Shown one piece after another: positions 16,529 to 23,461 of a stretch of 23,653 nt of DNA (positions within the stretch are counted from its first letter, which is position 1; the number at the start of each line of letters is the position of its first letter). The notes beneath the pieces were generated by a model. It was not told the DNA's origin, searched no databases, and saw only the letters and a list, made by a program, of their open reading frames with translations. The DNA is from Christensenellaceae bacterium (GTDB taxonomy: Bacteria; Bacillota; Clostridia; Christensenellales; Borkfalkiaceae): the NCBI GenBank assembly GCA_016295005.1, contig JAEDMA010000008.1, positions 1 through 23,653 on the forward strand, read 5' to 3'. Made by a program: the position numbers and the translations under genes.

Positions 16529-18414
16529 TTACTTTCCACCTTATAAACGTAAGACGGACGCGCGATGGCGTTTTCGGCGTTACCGCGCAGTTTGACTTCG
16601 GGAGCAATATAATCGGCTCTGTTCTTCGGATAAGCGAACTGCATATTTCTGCTTTGTTTATATTCCTTAAAGAATTGATTTCTCGTGTTCATCCACTCGG
16701 TCGCGCCCTTGCTTTCGGAATCTTTCAGCGCTTTGCCGAATATGTTTTCAAACTGCGCCGAGTCTGTCGCCATAATAAGTTTCGGAACGGCGATTTTCCA
16801 TATATTAAATATCTCCGACTGCTGTTTTGCGTAGGTATTTAAAACTTTTCTGTCGGTACTGGTAAGGGTAAAATCGAAATCCGCCTGATTGTAAGTGTAA
16901 CCGAAATAAGTGCTTTTGTTCTGATATAAAATCCAGTCTACGGGGTGTCTCATTCCGATAAAGTCGTCTTCTTTAGAAACCATACGCCCGTAAGCCGCGT
17001 TGGAAAAGGGAGTAATTCTTCTTATACCCAACGCCTGAACTCTCTGATTTTTAACGAGAGAAGGAAGAGTCGCCTTAAAAGCGTCCGTCGTTTTGATAAC
17101 GCCGTAGGTGCTTGCTTTTCCCGTATCGGGATCGGTTTCGCCCGGTCTTAACACCCATTCGTAATTATCGGCAGACCCGTACATCGCTTCGCGCTGACCC
17201 TGTTCGCTGAAAAGGTAATCGAACACTTTTATAACCCTGTCTTCTCGTTCGCAGTTAGTGGTAATCATAGACTGATACAACCCTTTTCTGTTATAGTTCT
17301 GAAGCAAAGGCACGTCGCCGTTTTCGTTGGTAAGAAGTACCGTTACGTATTGACAGGACGGGTCTACCGTATCGGTTACCGCGTTGTAGTTATCGCTTTC
17401 CAGCGCTACCTGCCCGAAATGGGTTACCTGCGTTCCGCCTATTAACACAAACGGCTTATCGCGTTGCAAAGAAGTCGTCATCTCCCCCGCTTCCCACTGA
17501 AAGTTTTGCGAAGAAACAAGCCCGTTTTTATACATGGCGTTCATAAAAGAAATAGCGTCTTTGAAAGCCTTGGACCCGTAAAGATAGGTAAGGTCGCCGT
17601 TTACGTCTTCGGGAGCGTACCCCATCATTTCCGTTAAAGCGGTTATGCTGTAACTCAATTCTTCGCCCGACGAATAGAAAGGCGCGAAACAAACCGTGGG
17701 ATCGCTCGGAGTAAATCCGTAATTGCTCTTCGCCCACAGGCACATTTCCAGAAATCCGCTCGGTTTAGTAATCGTCGTATCGGGGTTAAAAGAAGAATCG
17801 CGGGAAGTTTTATACGCAATATAAGCATCTAAAATATCTTTTCTTACGGCAATATCTCTCGCGGCGTAACCTTCCGCGCCGAGATCTTCCATAGTAGAGA
17901 TATCCGCGTCGCTGTAAAAGTTACTGCTTAACGCGTAAGTGTTGTCGTCGGACGCTCTGTAATGTTTCCAGTGGTCTTCGGTAACTCTGTCAATCATACT
18001 CGGAGCGTAATATTCAGCGAGTTTGTTAAGCGGGTAACAATACCCTTCTTCCGCAAGTTGAATACGCAGCGACGAATCCGCCACGGTTATAACGTCGGGT
18101 AAATCGTCGCCCGAAATCATCGTGGTAAGTTCGCTGTGGTCGCTCGTCATCGCGCTTTCGAACTTGACGTTTACGCCCGTTCTGTCGTAGATGAGTTGTT
18201 CGAGATTTTCGTCGGCAACGCTGTAATCGAAGAACCATCTTATAGTAATATCTTCGTCGCCGGGGTCAACCTGAAGCCAACTGTCCACGTCTTTATCGTA
18301 ATCGGTGGAAAAACGCGGAACGTATTCTCCGTCGTTTCTATGCCCTGTATCGCCGCAACCGACCATACCGAAAACCATCAACATCGATAACGCAACCGAT
18401 AAAAATTTTTTCAT
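16525..18414 (-). CDS. Sugar ABC transporter solute-binding lipoprotein (LplA-like)
   Basis: The 629-residue protein begins MKKFLSVALSMLMVFGMVGC, a signal peptide ending in a lipobox, so Cys20 should be lipidated and the protein held on the outer face of the membrane. The body has the pattern of large family 1 extracellular sugar-binding proteins of the LplA type (TTMISGDDLPDVITVAD near residue 105, ADISTMEDLGAEGYAARDIAVRKDILD in fragments). Such proteins bring oligosaccharides to paired permeases. The ATG at 18414 has AAGGAG upstream, 38 bases after the LplC-type permease gene. The size of this protein suggests a complex oligosaccharide ligand, but the ligand itself is unknown. Confidence 0.9.
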   Translation of the reverse strand: MKKFLSVALSMLMVFGMVGCGDTGHRNDGEYVPRFSTDYDKDVDSWLQVDPGDEDITIRWFFDYSVADENLEQLIYDRTGVNVKFESAMTSDHSELTTMISGDDLPDVITVADSSLRIQLAEEGYCYPLNKLAEYYAPSMIDRVTEDHWKHYRASDDNTYALSSNFYSDADISTMEDLGAEGYAARDIAVRKDILDAYIAYKTSRDSSFNPDTTITKPSGFLEMCLWAKSNYGFTPSDPTVCFAPFYSSGEELSYSITALTEMMGYAPEDVNGDLTYLYGSKAFKDAISFMNAMYKNGLVSSQNFQWEAGEMTTSLQRDKPFVLIGGTQVTHFGQVALESDNYNAVTDTVDPSCQYVTVLLTNENGDVPLLQNYNRKGLYQSMITTNCEREDRVIKVFDYLFSEQGQREAMYGSADNYEWVLRPGETDPDTGKASTYGVIKTTDAFKATLPSLVKNQRVQALGIRRITPFSNAAYGRMVSKEDDFIGMRHPVDWILYQNKSTYFGYTYNQADFDFTLTSTDRKVLNTYAKQQSEIFNIWKIAVPKLIMATDSAQFENIFGKALKDSESKGATEWMNTRNQFFKEYKQSRNMQFAYPKNRADYIAPEVKLRGNAENAIARPSYVYKVESK

Positions 18415-18451
18415 ATTATTCTCCTTATATTCTTTTATTTAACGCCGCCCC

Positions 18452-19369
18452 TTATCCTTTTACCGCGCCGAGCATTATGCCCTTAGTAAAGTATTTGGAT
18501 AAAATCGGGTATAAAACCATAATGGGAAGCGAAGAAATTATAATCGCCGCGAACGATAACGTCTGCGAGTTTATCGCCAGAACGTCGCTGCCCCTGTCGG
18601 ACGGAACGTCTCCGTCTTTTATCAATCTCATAAGATAGAACTGCAAAAGCCACATGCTTTCTTCTCTGTTCGTGTAAAGCATAGTCTGCATGTAACTGTT
18701 CCATTTGCCTACCGCAATCCAGAGCGCGACGGTAACCAAAGCGGGTTTTGCCAGCGGAAGATAAATGCTTATCCAGATTTTAAGTTCGCTTGCCCCGTCG
18801 AGTATCGCCGATTCGTATAAACTGTCGTCTATTCCCCTGAAAAAACTCGAAAGAATTATCATGTTGAAAACCGAAAACGCCGACGGTATTATATAAACGA
18901 GATAGTTGTTGAAAAGTCCCAACATTCTTATGGTAATGTAAAGAGGAATCATTCCCCCGCTTATAAACATAGGTATAATGTTGAAAGTCCAGAAAAACTT
19001 TTTGCAAACTAATCTTTTGCTCGCGAGAGCATAAGCGATTCCGCTCGTAACGGTAAGACCTAAAACTGTACCGCCGATAGTCGAAACGATGGTGTTAATC
19101 AGCGACCGATACAATCTTCCGTCGATTAAAACGACGTGATAACTCGCGAGAGAAAATTGTCTGGGTATTAAAAATACGGGACCGTTCCGCGTAATATCGA
19201 GCGCGTAACTTAAACTCCCCGCTAAAGTGTAAACAAAGGGATACAGCGCGATAAGCGAAAAGGTTATCATCACGATATAAATTATCACGTCCCATACGCC
19301 GAACTTATACATAAGTCCGCCATTTTTCTTTTTGTTCATCTTAATCGAGTTCTTAATCGAGTTTTCCAT
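18452..19369 (-). CDS. Carbohydrate ABC transporter permease, LplC/YtcP type
   Basis: A longer open frame extends upstream to 19756, but that part overlaps the other permease in a different frame and is not membrane-like. The ATG at 19369 overlaps the upstream stop as TAATG, has AAGGGGG 11 bases before it, and gives 305 residues, normal for this family. Six membrane segments are visible (for example FGVWDVIIYIVMITFSLIAL near the start), and the ATPase-contact EAA loop is ESAILDGASELKIWISIYLP followed by LAKPAL. The N-terminus contains a 12-base tandem duplication (NSIKNSIK). It pairs with the permease at 19369-20340. No ATPase gene is present, so a shared MsmX-like ATPase is expected elsewhere. 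Confidence 0.9.
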   Translation of the reverse strand: MENSIKNSIKMNKKKNGGLMYKFGVWDVIIYIVMITFSLIALYPFVYTLAGSLSYALDITRNGPVFLIPRQFSLASYHVVLIDGRLYRSLINTIVSTIGGTVLGLTVTSGIAYALASKRLVCKKFFWTFNIIPMFISGGMIPLYITIRMLGLFNNYLVYIIPSAFSVFNMIILSSFFRGIDDSLYESAILDGASELKIWISIYLPLAKPALVTVALWIAVGKWNSYMQTMLYTNREESMWLLQFYLMRLIKDGDVPSDRGSDVLAINSQTLSFAAIIISSLPIMVLYPILSKYFTKGIMLGAVKG

Positions 19370-20340
19370 TAGTATAATATCCCCCTTCCCGTTGTTTTTT
19401 TTGCGATAGTATTCGTCGAGAAAACGAGTACCAGAGAGATTATTCCTTCGAATAAAGAAAGCGCCGTCGCCGTCGAGTATTTTCTTAAACTGCCGAAACC
19501 CAGGTCGTACATATACGTCGCGAGGACTCTCGTCGTTTCGAGATTTGCGTTGTTCTGGAAAACGTAAAACTGTTCGAAAGAGTTTGTTAAAATATTCGCG
19601 ATATTCAGTAACAGATAAACTAAAATCGTAGGGACTATCCCCGGCAAAGTAATGTGCAGCATTTGTTTGAAACGGTTTGCGCCGTCTATCGCCGACGCTT
19701 CGTATAAACTCTGGTCGATACCGGAAATCGCCGCGACGTAAATAATCGACCCCCAACCCACGCCTTTAATTATGCTTGCGATGATTATTTTGGGATAAAA
19801 ATACTGCGGCAGATATAAGTCCACGGGGTTTTCCGCGGAAGATAACCCTAAAAGTTCCAGAATAGGATTTACCACGCCTACGCGCATGTCCGTCATAAGC
19901 AGAATAATGCCGCCGAACACCGTCCAAGAAATAAAGTGCGGAAAGGTCGAAATCGTCTGAACCGCCTTTTTTATAGGCTTGTTTTGCATTTCGTTAAGAA
20001 GCAGCGCAAAAATTATCGGCATCGGAAAATTGAACAATAACAGCAATAAATTAATGGAAATCGTGTTACCGAAGGTCGTCCAGAATATTTCGTCTTGAAA
20101 CAGATTCGTAAAGTTACTTAAAGTCCAGGGAGCGGACAACATGTCTTTTACTACGTTGAACGAGCCGTCGCCGTCTTTAAACGCGAAAAGAATTCCCGCC
20201 ATGGGGATATAATTGAACAATCCTAAAAACACGACCGAAAGCATGGCAAGTCCAACCAACTGCCACGCGTTTGCCGTCATTCTTCTTTTAGGTTTTTTAT
20301 CTGTCGCAAGCCTCGTCGACGACGTTTTTTCGTTCGTCAT
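19369..20340 (-). CDS. Carbohydrate ABC transporter permease, LplB/YteP type
   Basis: First gene of the glycan operon. The frame is open to 20415, but the ATG at 20340 has a strong AAGGGGG site 8 bases upstream and begins MTNEKTSSTRLATDKKPKRR, a typical charged N-terminus, giving 323 residues. Upstream ATG candidates lie in or near the promoter. Membrane segments include ANAWQLVGLAMLSVVFLGLF and INLLLLLFNFPMPIIFALLL. The EAA loop is EASAIDGANRFKQMLHITLP. This type works with LplC-type permeases and LplA-type binding proteins in uptake of di- to oligosaccharides. Transcription is expected from 20381-20409 under control of the adjacent operator. Confidence 0.9.
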   Translation of the reverse strand: MTNEKTSSTRLATDKKPKRRMTANAWQLVGLAMLSVVFLGLFNYIPMAGILFAFKDGDGSFNVVKDMLSAPWTLSNFTNLFQDEIFWTTFGNTISINLLLLLFNFPMPIIFALLLNEMQNKPIKKAVQTISTFPHFISWTVFGGIILLMTDMRVGVVNPILELLGLSSAENPVDLYLPQYFYPKIIIASIIKGVGWGSIIYVAAISGIDQSLYEASAIDGANRFKQMLHITLPGIVPTILVYLLLNIANILTNSFEQFYVFQNNANLETTRVLATYMYDLGFGSLRKYSTATALSLFEGIISLVLVFSTNTIAKKTTGRGILY

Positions 20341-20380
20341 TACATACGCCCCCTTATTATTAAAAATCAGTTGTGATTTC

Positions 20381-20409
20381 ATTATAGCAGTATGTAATCC
20401 CGCGCACAA
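20381..20409 (-). promoter_or_regulatory. Promoter of the glycan operon (weak -35, extended -10)
   Basis: On the minus strand TTGTGC (20409-20404), 17 bases, then TATAAT (20386-20381) preceded by TGC, an extended -10. The leader to the ATG at 20340 is ~35 bases. The weak -35 plus the conserved motif 5 bases upstream suggests dependence on an activator. Confidence 0.7.
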
Positions 20410-20414
20410 TATCA

Positions 20415-20442
20415 AAAACTGTCAGGAATATTTGATTTTTTG
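20415..20442. promoter_or_regulatory. Shared operator motif, copy at the glycan operon / araC divergent region
   Basis: The site reads AAAACTG, three bases, G, then AATATT near its centre and ends TTTTTTG. It matches 21 of 28 positions with the sites at 22457-22484 and 23426-23453. It is 5 bases upstream of the glycan-operon -35 and overlaps the -35 of the divergent araC promoter, so one bound regulator could activate one and repress the other. Confidence 0.6.
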
Positions 20443-20460
20443 TTTTTTTCGTGGTATAAT
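20432..20460 (+). promoter_or_regulatory. Promoter of the AraC-family regulator gene
   Basis: TTGATT (20432-20437), 17 bases, then TATAAT (20455-20460) preceded by GTGG. The start is expected near 20467, leaving a ~117-base AT-rich leader before the ATG at 20584. Its -35 lies inside the shared operator. Confidence 0.7.
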
Positions 20461-20583
20461 CAAAAAAACGAAAACGAAAATACTTTTAACGATTTGGCTG
20501 TTTTTAATTAAATTTACCCGTTTTAACCCGAAAAATCGTTGTTTTAAGCGTAATAATCATTTATGGGGTATTTGGAGAACGAT

Positions 20584-21411
20584 ATGTTAAAAATTAATTA
20601 TATGATTCTGAATAATATGAAAAAAAACGAAGAAATCGCCACTCATATTCACGACGGATACGAACTTACCTACTATTTTTCGGGTAAAGGTTATTGCATT
20701 GTGGACGACAACGTGACGGAAGACGTAGGCTCCGACACCTACCGCCGCGACGTATCGTTATATTTATCGAAAAACAGAAAGCAAAACAAAAACACCAGAT
20801 ACAAATTTTCCGCGTGTTCGTGTCTTATTATTCCCCCGTACGTCGCGCATTATAAAATGCACACGGAAAAATCCACTTTTATTTCGCTCGTGTTCAGCGC
20901 GGATAAAACGGATAACGTACCCGAACAGATATTGCACTCGGTAATGTCGGCAAACGGGCAGGCGTTTTTCTCGATAATCGCCGACGAAATAAAAAACAGA
21001 AAAAAAGGATACGTTACGGTAATAGAAAATCTGCTTGCCTGCTTATTTTTAGAAATCGAAAGAAACGTTTTGCAAAACATAAATTTAAGCGATTTTATAT
21101 CCCAGACGGTAAAATATTTAGACGATTATTTTTTAAGCGAAATGGATTTTGCCGATTATTCCGCCGCCAACGGATATTCGATAGACTATTTTCGCCATAA
21201 GTTCAAAGAGTTTACTAAAATGTCGCCAAAGGCGTATCTTATAAATAAACGTATGGAATACGCGGCGTTGCAACTTATAAATACCGACGTGTCGGTATCC
21301 GCTCTCGCGGCGGCTTGCCGGTTCAGCGATTACACAACCTTTTCCGTTTGTTTTAAAAACAAATACGGCGTTTCCCCCTTGAATTATCGGAAGAAACACC
21401 GCGTAAATTAA
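20584..21411 (+). CDS. AraC-family transcriptional regulator
   Basis: The start at ATG 20584 is chosen over the in-frame ATG at 20563 because GGAG lies 6 bases upstream; this gives 275 residues. The N-terminal part has a cupin-like sensor pattern (THIHDGYELTYYFSGKGYCI, then IIPPYVAHYKMH), enlarged by an insert between. The C-terminal ~100 residues contain two helix-turn-helix units: DFADYSAANGYSIDYFRHKF and VSALAAACRFSDYTTFSVCF, followed by KNKYGVSPLNYRKKH, the family end motif. Members usually sense a sugar or its breakdown product and activate adjacent catabolic genes. It is divergent from the glycan operon and ends 6 bases before the convergent SGNH lipoprotein gene. It is the natural candidate to bind the shared operator. 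Confidence 0.93.
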   Translation: MLKINYMILNNMKKNEEIATHIHDGYELTYYFSGKGYCIVDDNVTEDVGSDTYRRDVSLYLSKNRKQNKNTRYKFSACSCLIIPPYVAHYKMHTEKSTFISLVFSADKTDNVPEQILHSVMSANGQAFFSIIADEIKNRKKGYVTVIENLLACLFLEIERNVLQNINLSDFISQTVKYLDDYFLSEMDFADYSAANGYSIDYFRHKFKEFTKMSPKAYLINKRMEYAALQLINTDVSVSALAAACRFSDYTTFSVCFKNKYGVSPLNYRKKHRVN

Positions 21412-21417
21412 GTTTTT

Positions 21418-22392
21418 TTAATTTTCCGAAACCTTGTCGTAACCTAAAATATAATTTGAAAGTCTTAAATGCCCTTTCGCGTTTATGTGAAGCGAATCGG
21501 TAGTATAACCGTTCCCCGCGGCAATCTCTTCGGCGGTAAACAGGTTGTATAAATCGATAACTCTTGCGTCGTTGAGTTCGCCCATACGAACGACCGCGTT
21601 CACGTATTCGGAAAGACTTACGCCTATATCATTTACAAGGCTTCTGTCCGCGCGGATTAACGGCGTAAGCAGTAAAATTTTCAACTCGGGGTTTTCTTCG
21701 CGAAGCTTTCTTACTGCGAAGTTTATCGCCCCTTTAAACGTTTTAACGTCGTTTAACTGTTGCGGGTTATCAGTATCTTTTCCGATATTCACCCTGCGTC
21801 CGAAGTCGTTCGTGCCGAAAAACAACACGACGTAGTCCGCGTTTTTATTGTATTCCGAATGATTTACTATTAAATTGCAACAACTTTCGCGGTTATACCC
21901 TAACGCCGTCCAATGAGTGTAAAGCGCTCCGCCGACGGAAAACCTTTCGGAATTTATTCCTAATTTTTCGGTTAAATTGTCTATATAATCGGTTCCGCTC
22001 GTTACTCCCACCTTTGCCGAAATACTGTCGCCGTAAAACACAACCTTTTTACCGTAAAAGTATCCCCGATTGATTTTAAACTCCGTAACGGCGTTTTCGA
22101 CTACGCTTATCGTATAAACGTAGTTTTTATCTTCGGTGGAAGCGGTAACCTTGCTTAACCCGGTCTTTTCGGCGGTCAGTATTCCGTCCGAAAAAGATAA
22201 AACGCTTTCGTTTCCGCTTTCTACGTTTTCCGTAACAATTTCCGATTCCTTTAAGTATTCCCCGATATTAAAAGTATCGCCTAAACCTAAAACAAAACTT
22301 TCTTTTTCTACCGTTTCTTTCGTTTTGCCGCCGCACCCCGCGATACACAAAACTGATAAAATAATCGCTATAACGACCGAAATCCTTTTCAT
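21418..22392 (-). CDS. SGNH/GDSL-family hydrolase lipoprotein with Ig-like domain
   Basis: I prefer the ATG at 22392, preceded by GGGA, which starts a clean lipoprotein signal (MKRISVVIAIILSVLCIAGC); an in-frame ATG at 22407 would add five residues. After the lipid-carrying cysteine comes a bacterial Ig-like region (about residues 28-105; FSDGILTAEKTGLSKVTAST). The catalytic domain has block I VVFYGDSISAKVG with the nucleophile serine, block III VVLFFGTNDFGRR, and block V DSLHINAKGH with the Asp-His pair, so all key residues are present. Such enzymes often act as carbohydrate esterases removing acetyl groups; the substrate is not shown. It has its own promoter with the shared operator, so it should be co-regulated with the importer. 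Confidence 0.88.
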   Translation of the reverse strand: MKRISVVIAIILSVLCIAGCGGKTKETVEKESFVLGLGDTFNIGEYLKESEIVTENVESGNESVLSFSDGILTAEKTGLSKVTASTEDKNYVYTISVVENAVTEFKINRGYFYGKKVVFYGDSISAKVGVTSGTDYIDNLTEKLGINSERFSVGGALYTHWTALGYNRESCCNLIVNHSEYNKNADYVVLFFGTNDFGRRVNIGKDTDNPQQLNDVKTFKGAINFAVRKLREENPELKILLLTPLIRADRSLVNDIGVSLSEYVNAVVRMGELNDARVIDLYNLFTAEEIAAGNGYTTDSLHINAKGHLRLSNYILGYDKVSEN

Positions 22393-22422
22393 TTTCAATA
22401 TTCCCATAACTTATTTTTATTG

Positions 22423-22451
22423 ATTGTAACACAAAAAAACTATATATAGAA
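22423..22451 (-). promoter_or_regulatory. Promoter of the SGNH lipoprotein gene
   Basis: On the minus strand TTCTAT (22451-22446), 17 bases, then TACAAT (22428-22423) preceded by TGT. The architecture equals that at 23392-23420 and 20381-20409: poor -35 and extended -10. The leader is ~25-30 bases. Confidence 0.6.
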
Positions 22452-22492
22452 TAATTAAAACTGCTTGAAATATTCGTTTTATTGTTTTTTAA
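22442..22492 (-). repeat. 51-bp direct repeat, copy A
   Basis: It matches 23411-23461 at 48 of 51 positions. The block includes the -35 region and shared operator of the SGNH lipoprotein promoter and ends in the stop codon of the upstream SGNH gene. The two copies are 969 bases apart. Confidence 0.85.
22457..22484. promoter_or_regulatory. Shared operator motif, copy at the SGNH lipoprotein promoter
   Basis: AAAACTGCTTGAAATATTCG begins the site, which ends in TTG. It lies 5 bases upstream of the -35, the same spacing as at the two other promoters. It also lies within 5 bases of the end of the upstream gene. Confidence 0.6.
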
Positions 22493-23211
22493 ACTCCGAA
22501 AACGGTTTCGATAAGTTTAATCGCTATATAATAATGAAATTCTCTTATCGGGTGATTAAGCAAATTCGATAATAGTCCTGTAACCTTTACGCCCGCGGAG
22601 TTCATCTTTTCCCATACCGAATAGGTATCGCATACTTTTACACCTTTTTCAAGGCAAAGTTCTTTGGCTTTGTCGTAATATTCTTTAAGAACGCCGTCGT
22701 TTTGCAACTTCGCGCACTGTTCCGCCTGAATTTTATATTGCTCGTCTTTTATAGACGGGGCAATTTCGGTACACATATAGTTTTGCGTAAGGAAAATAGT
22801 TTCCGTTCCGCTTTCGGCGAGTTTGTCAAAGATTTTACTCAACGAATCGGCGTATTTGATTAAACCGCCGCTCCCCCGCAGACTGTCATTAAGTCCGAAA
22901 GATACCACAACCAAATCGGGATTATACGACAAAACGTCGCGTTCTAACCGATTAAGTCCGCCCGTCGCGCTATCCCCCGATACGCCGCTGTTTATTACGT
23001 TTATCTGTACGCTCGGGTATAAAACGTTAAGAATTTCTCTTACTCTCGTACTGTACGCGTTTTTATAGTCGAACACGGGAACGATTTTATCCCCTTTAAC
23101 GTAGCACTCGAAACAACCTTGAGTTACGCTGTCACCGATAAAAGCAATCGTTATCGGCTTTGCCGATTTAAGATTGTTTTGTTTTTCGTTAAAAAGTTCC
23201 GTAATTTTCAC
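22489..23211 (-). CDS. Cytoplasmic SGNH/GDSL-family hydrolase
   Basis: The 240-residue protein lacks a signal peptide. Block I is IAFIGDSVTQG with the nucleophile Ser28, block II is INSGVSGDSATGGLNRLERD with its conserved glycine, and block III is VVVSFGLNDS with Asn108. In block V the catalytic histidine is in NHP (His220) near the C-terminus; the usual Asp is not obvious there, as in other SGNH subfamilies with NHP. It is likely an esterase that deacylates an imported sugar or oligosaccharide. Start: GTG at 23211 preceded by AAGGAG at 8 bases; no ATG alternative is near. Its promoter at 23392-23420 carries the shared operator and leaves a ~175-base leader. Confidence 0.87.
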   Translation of the reverse strand: MKITELFNEKQNNLKSAKPITIAFIGDSVTQGCFECYVKGDKIVPVFDYKNAYSTRVREILNVLYPSVQINVINSGVSGDSATGGLNRLERDVLSYNPDLVVVSFGLNDSLRGSGGLIKYADSLSKIFDKLAESGTETIFLTQNYMCTEIAPSIKDEQYKIQAEQCAKLQNDGVLKEYYDKAKELCLEKGVKVCDTYSVWEKMNSAGVKVTGLLSNLLNHPIREFHYYIAIKLIETVFGV

Positions 23212-23391
23212 ACCTGTTCTCCTTATATTTTTTAATTATAAAGTTACGATAAAAATTAAAATCAAAATCCGCAATGAACGTCGCCGTATTTTTGCAAACC
23301 GAAACCGCCGCTTACGAAACCCGACAAACGAAACCGCTTGCAATAAAACGCCTGTTTATCCGCATTATCGCGTCGAAGATTATTTGTATAG

Positions 23392-23420
23392 ATTATATCA
23401 TAAATAAATCATATATAGAA
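23392..23420 (-). promoter_or_regulatory. Promoter of the cytoplasmic SGNH hydrolase gene
   Basis: On the minus strand TTCTAT (23420-23415), 17 bases, then TATAAT (23397-23392) preceded by TGA, an extended -10. The leader to the GTG at 23211 is ~175 bases. Its middle (about 23270-23370) is richer in G+C than its flanks, but I see no riboswitch or clear hairpin in it. Confidence 0.65.
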
Positions 23421-23461
23421 TAACTAAAACTGCTTGAAATATTCGTTTTTTTGCTTTTTAA
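23411..23461 (-). repeat. 51-bp direct repeat, copy B
   Basis: It matches 22442-22492 at 48 of 51 positions, including the TTCTAT -35, the operator and, at the same offset, a TAA. The matched part stops at the same place relative to each promoter. Confidence 0.85.
23426..23453. promoter_or_regulatory. Shared operator motif, copy at the SGNH hydrolase promoter
   Basis: The first 20 bases are identical to those at 22457, with the same 5-base distance to the -35. Its likely binder is the AraC-family protein of 20584-21411. Confidence 0.6.

Noticed and set aside
19370..19756. Upstream extension of the LplC-type permease to 434 residues
   Set aside because: It overlaps the other permease in another frame, is arginine-rich and not membrane-like, and the ATG at 19369 has a TAATG overlap with a ribosome binding site.
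20341..20415. Upstream extension of the LplB-type permease to 348 residues
   Set aside because: It runs into the promoter -10 at 20381-20386; the ATG at 20340 has the strong AAGGGGG site.
21405..21424. Inverted repeat AAATTAA/TTAATTT between the convergent araC and SGNH genes as a bidirectional terminator
   Set aside because: The stem is 7 bp of A-T only and overlaps both stop codons; too weak to call.
8415..23211. Sialic-acid utilisation cluster
   Set aside because: Only the sialidase-like folds suggest it; no lyase, kinase or epimerase of sialic-acid breakdown is present, and the surface propeller lacks the RIP arginine.
23310..23370. 17-codon minus-strand leader peptide (MRINRRF...) in the SGNH 5' leader
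   Set aside because: No ribosome binding site and no attenuator-like hairpin after it.
23274..23423. About 49-codon plus-strand frame in the SGNH leader
   Set aside because: No ribosome binding site, and it crosses the minus-strand promoter; likely chance.
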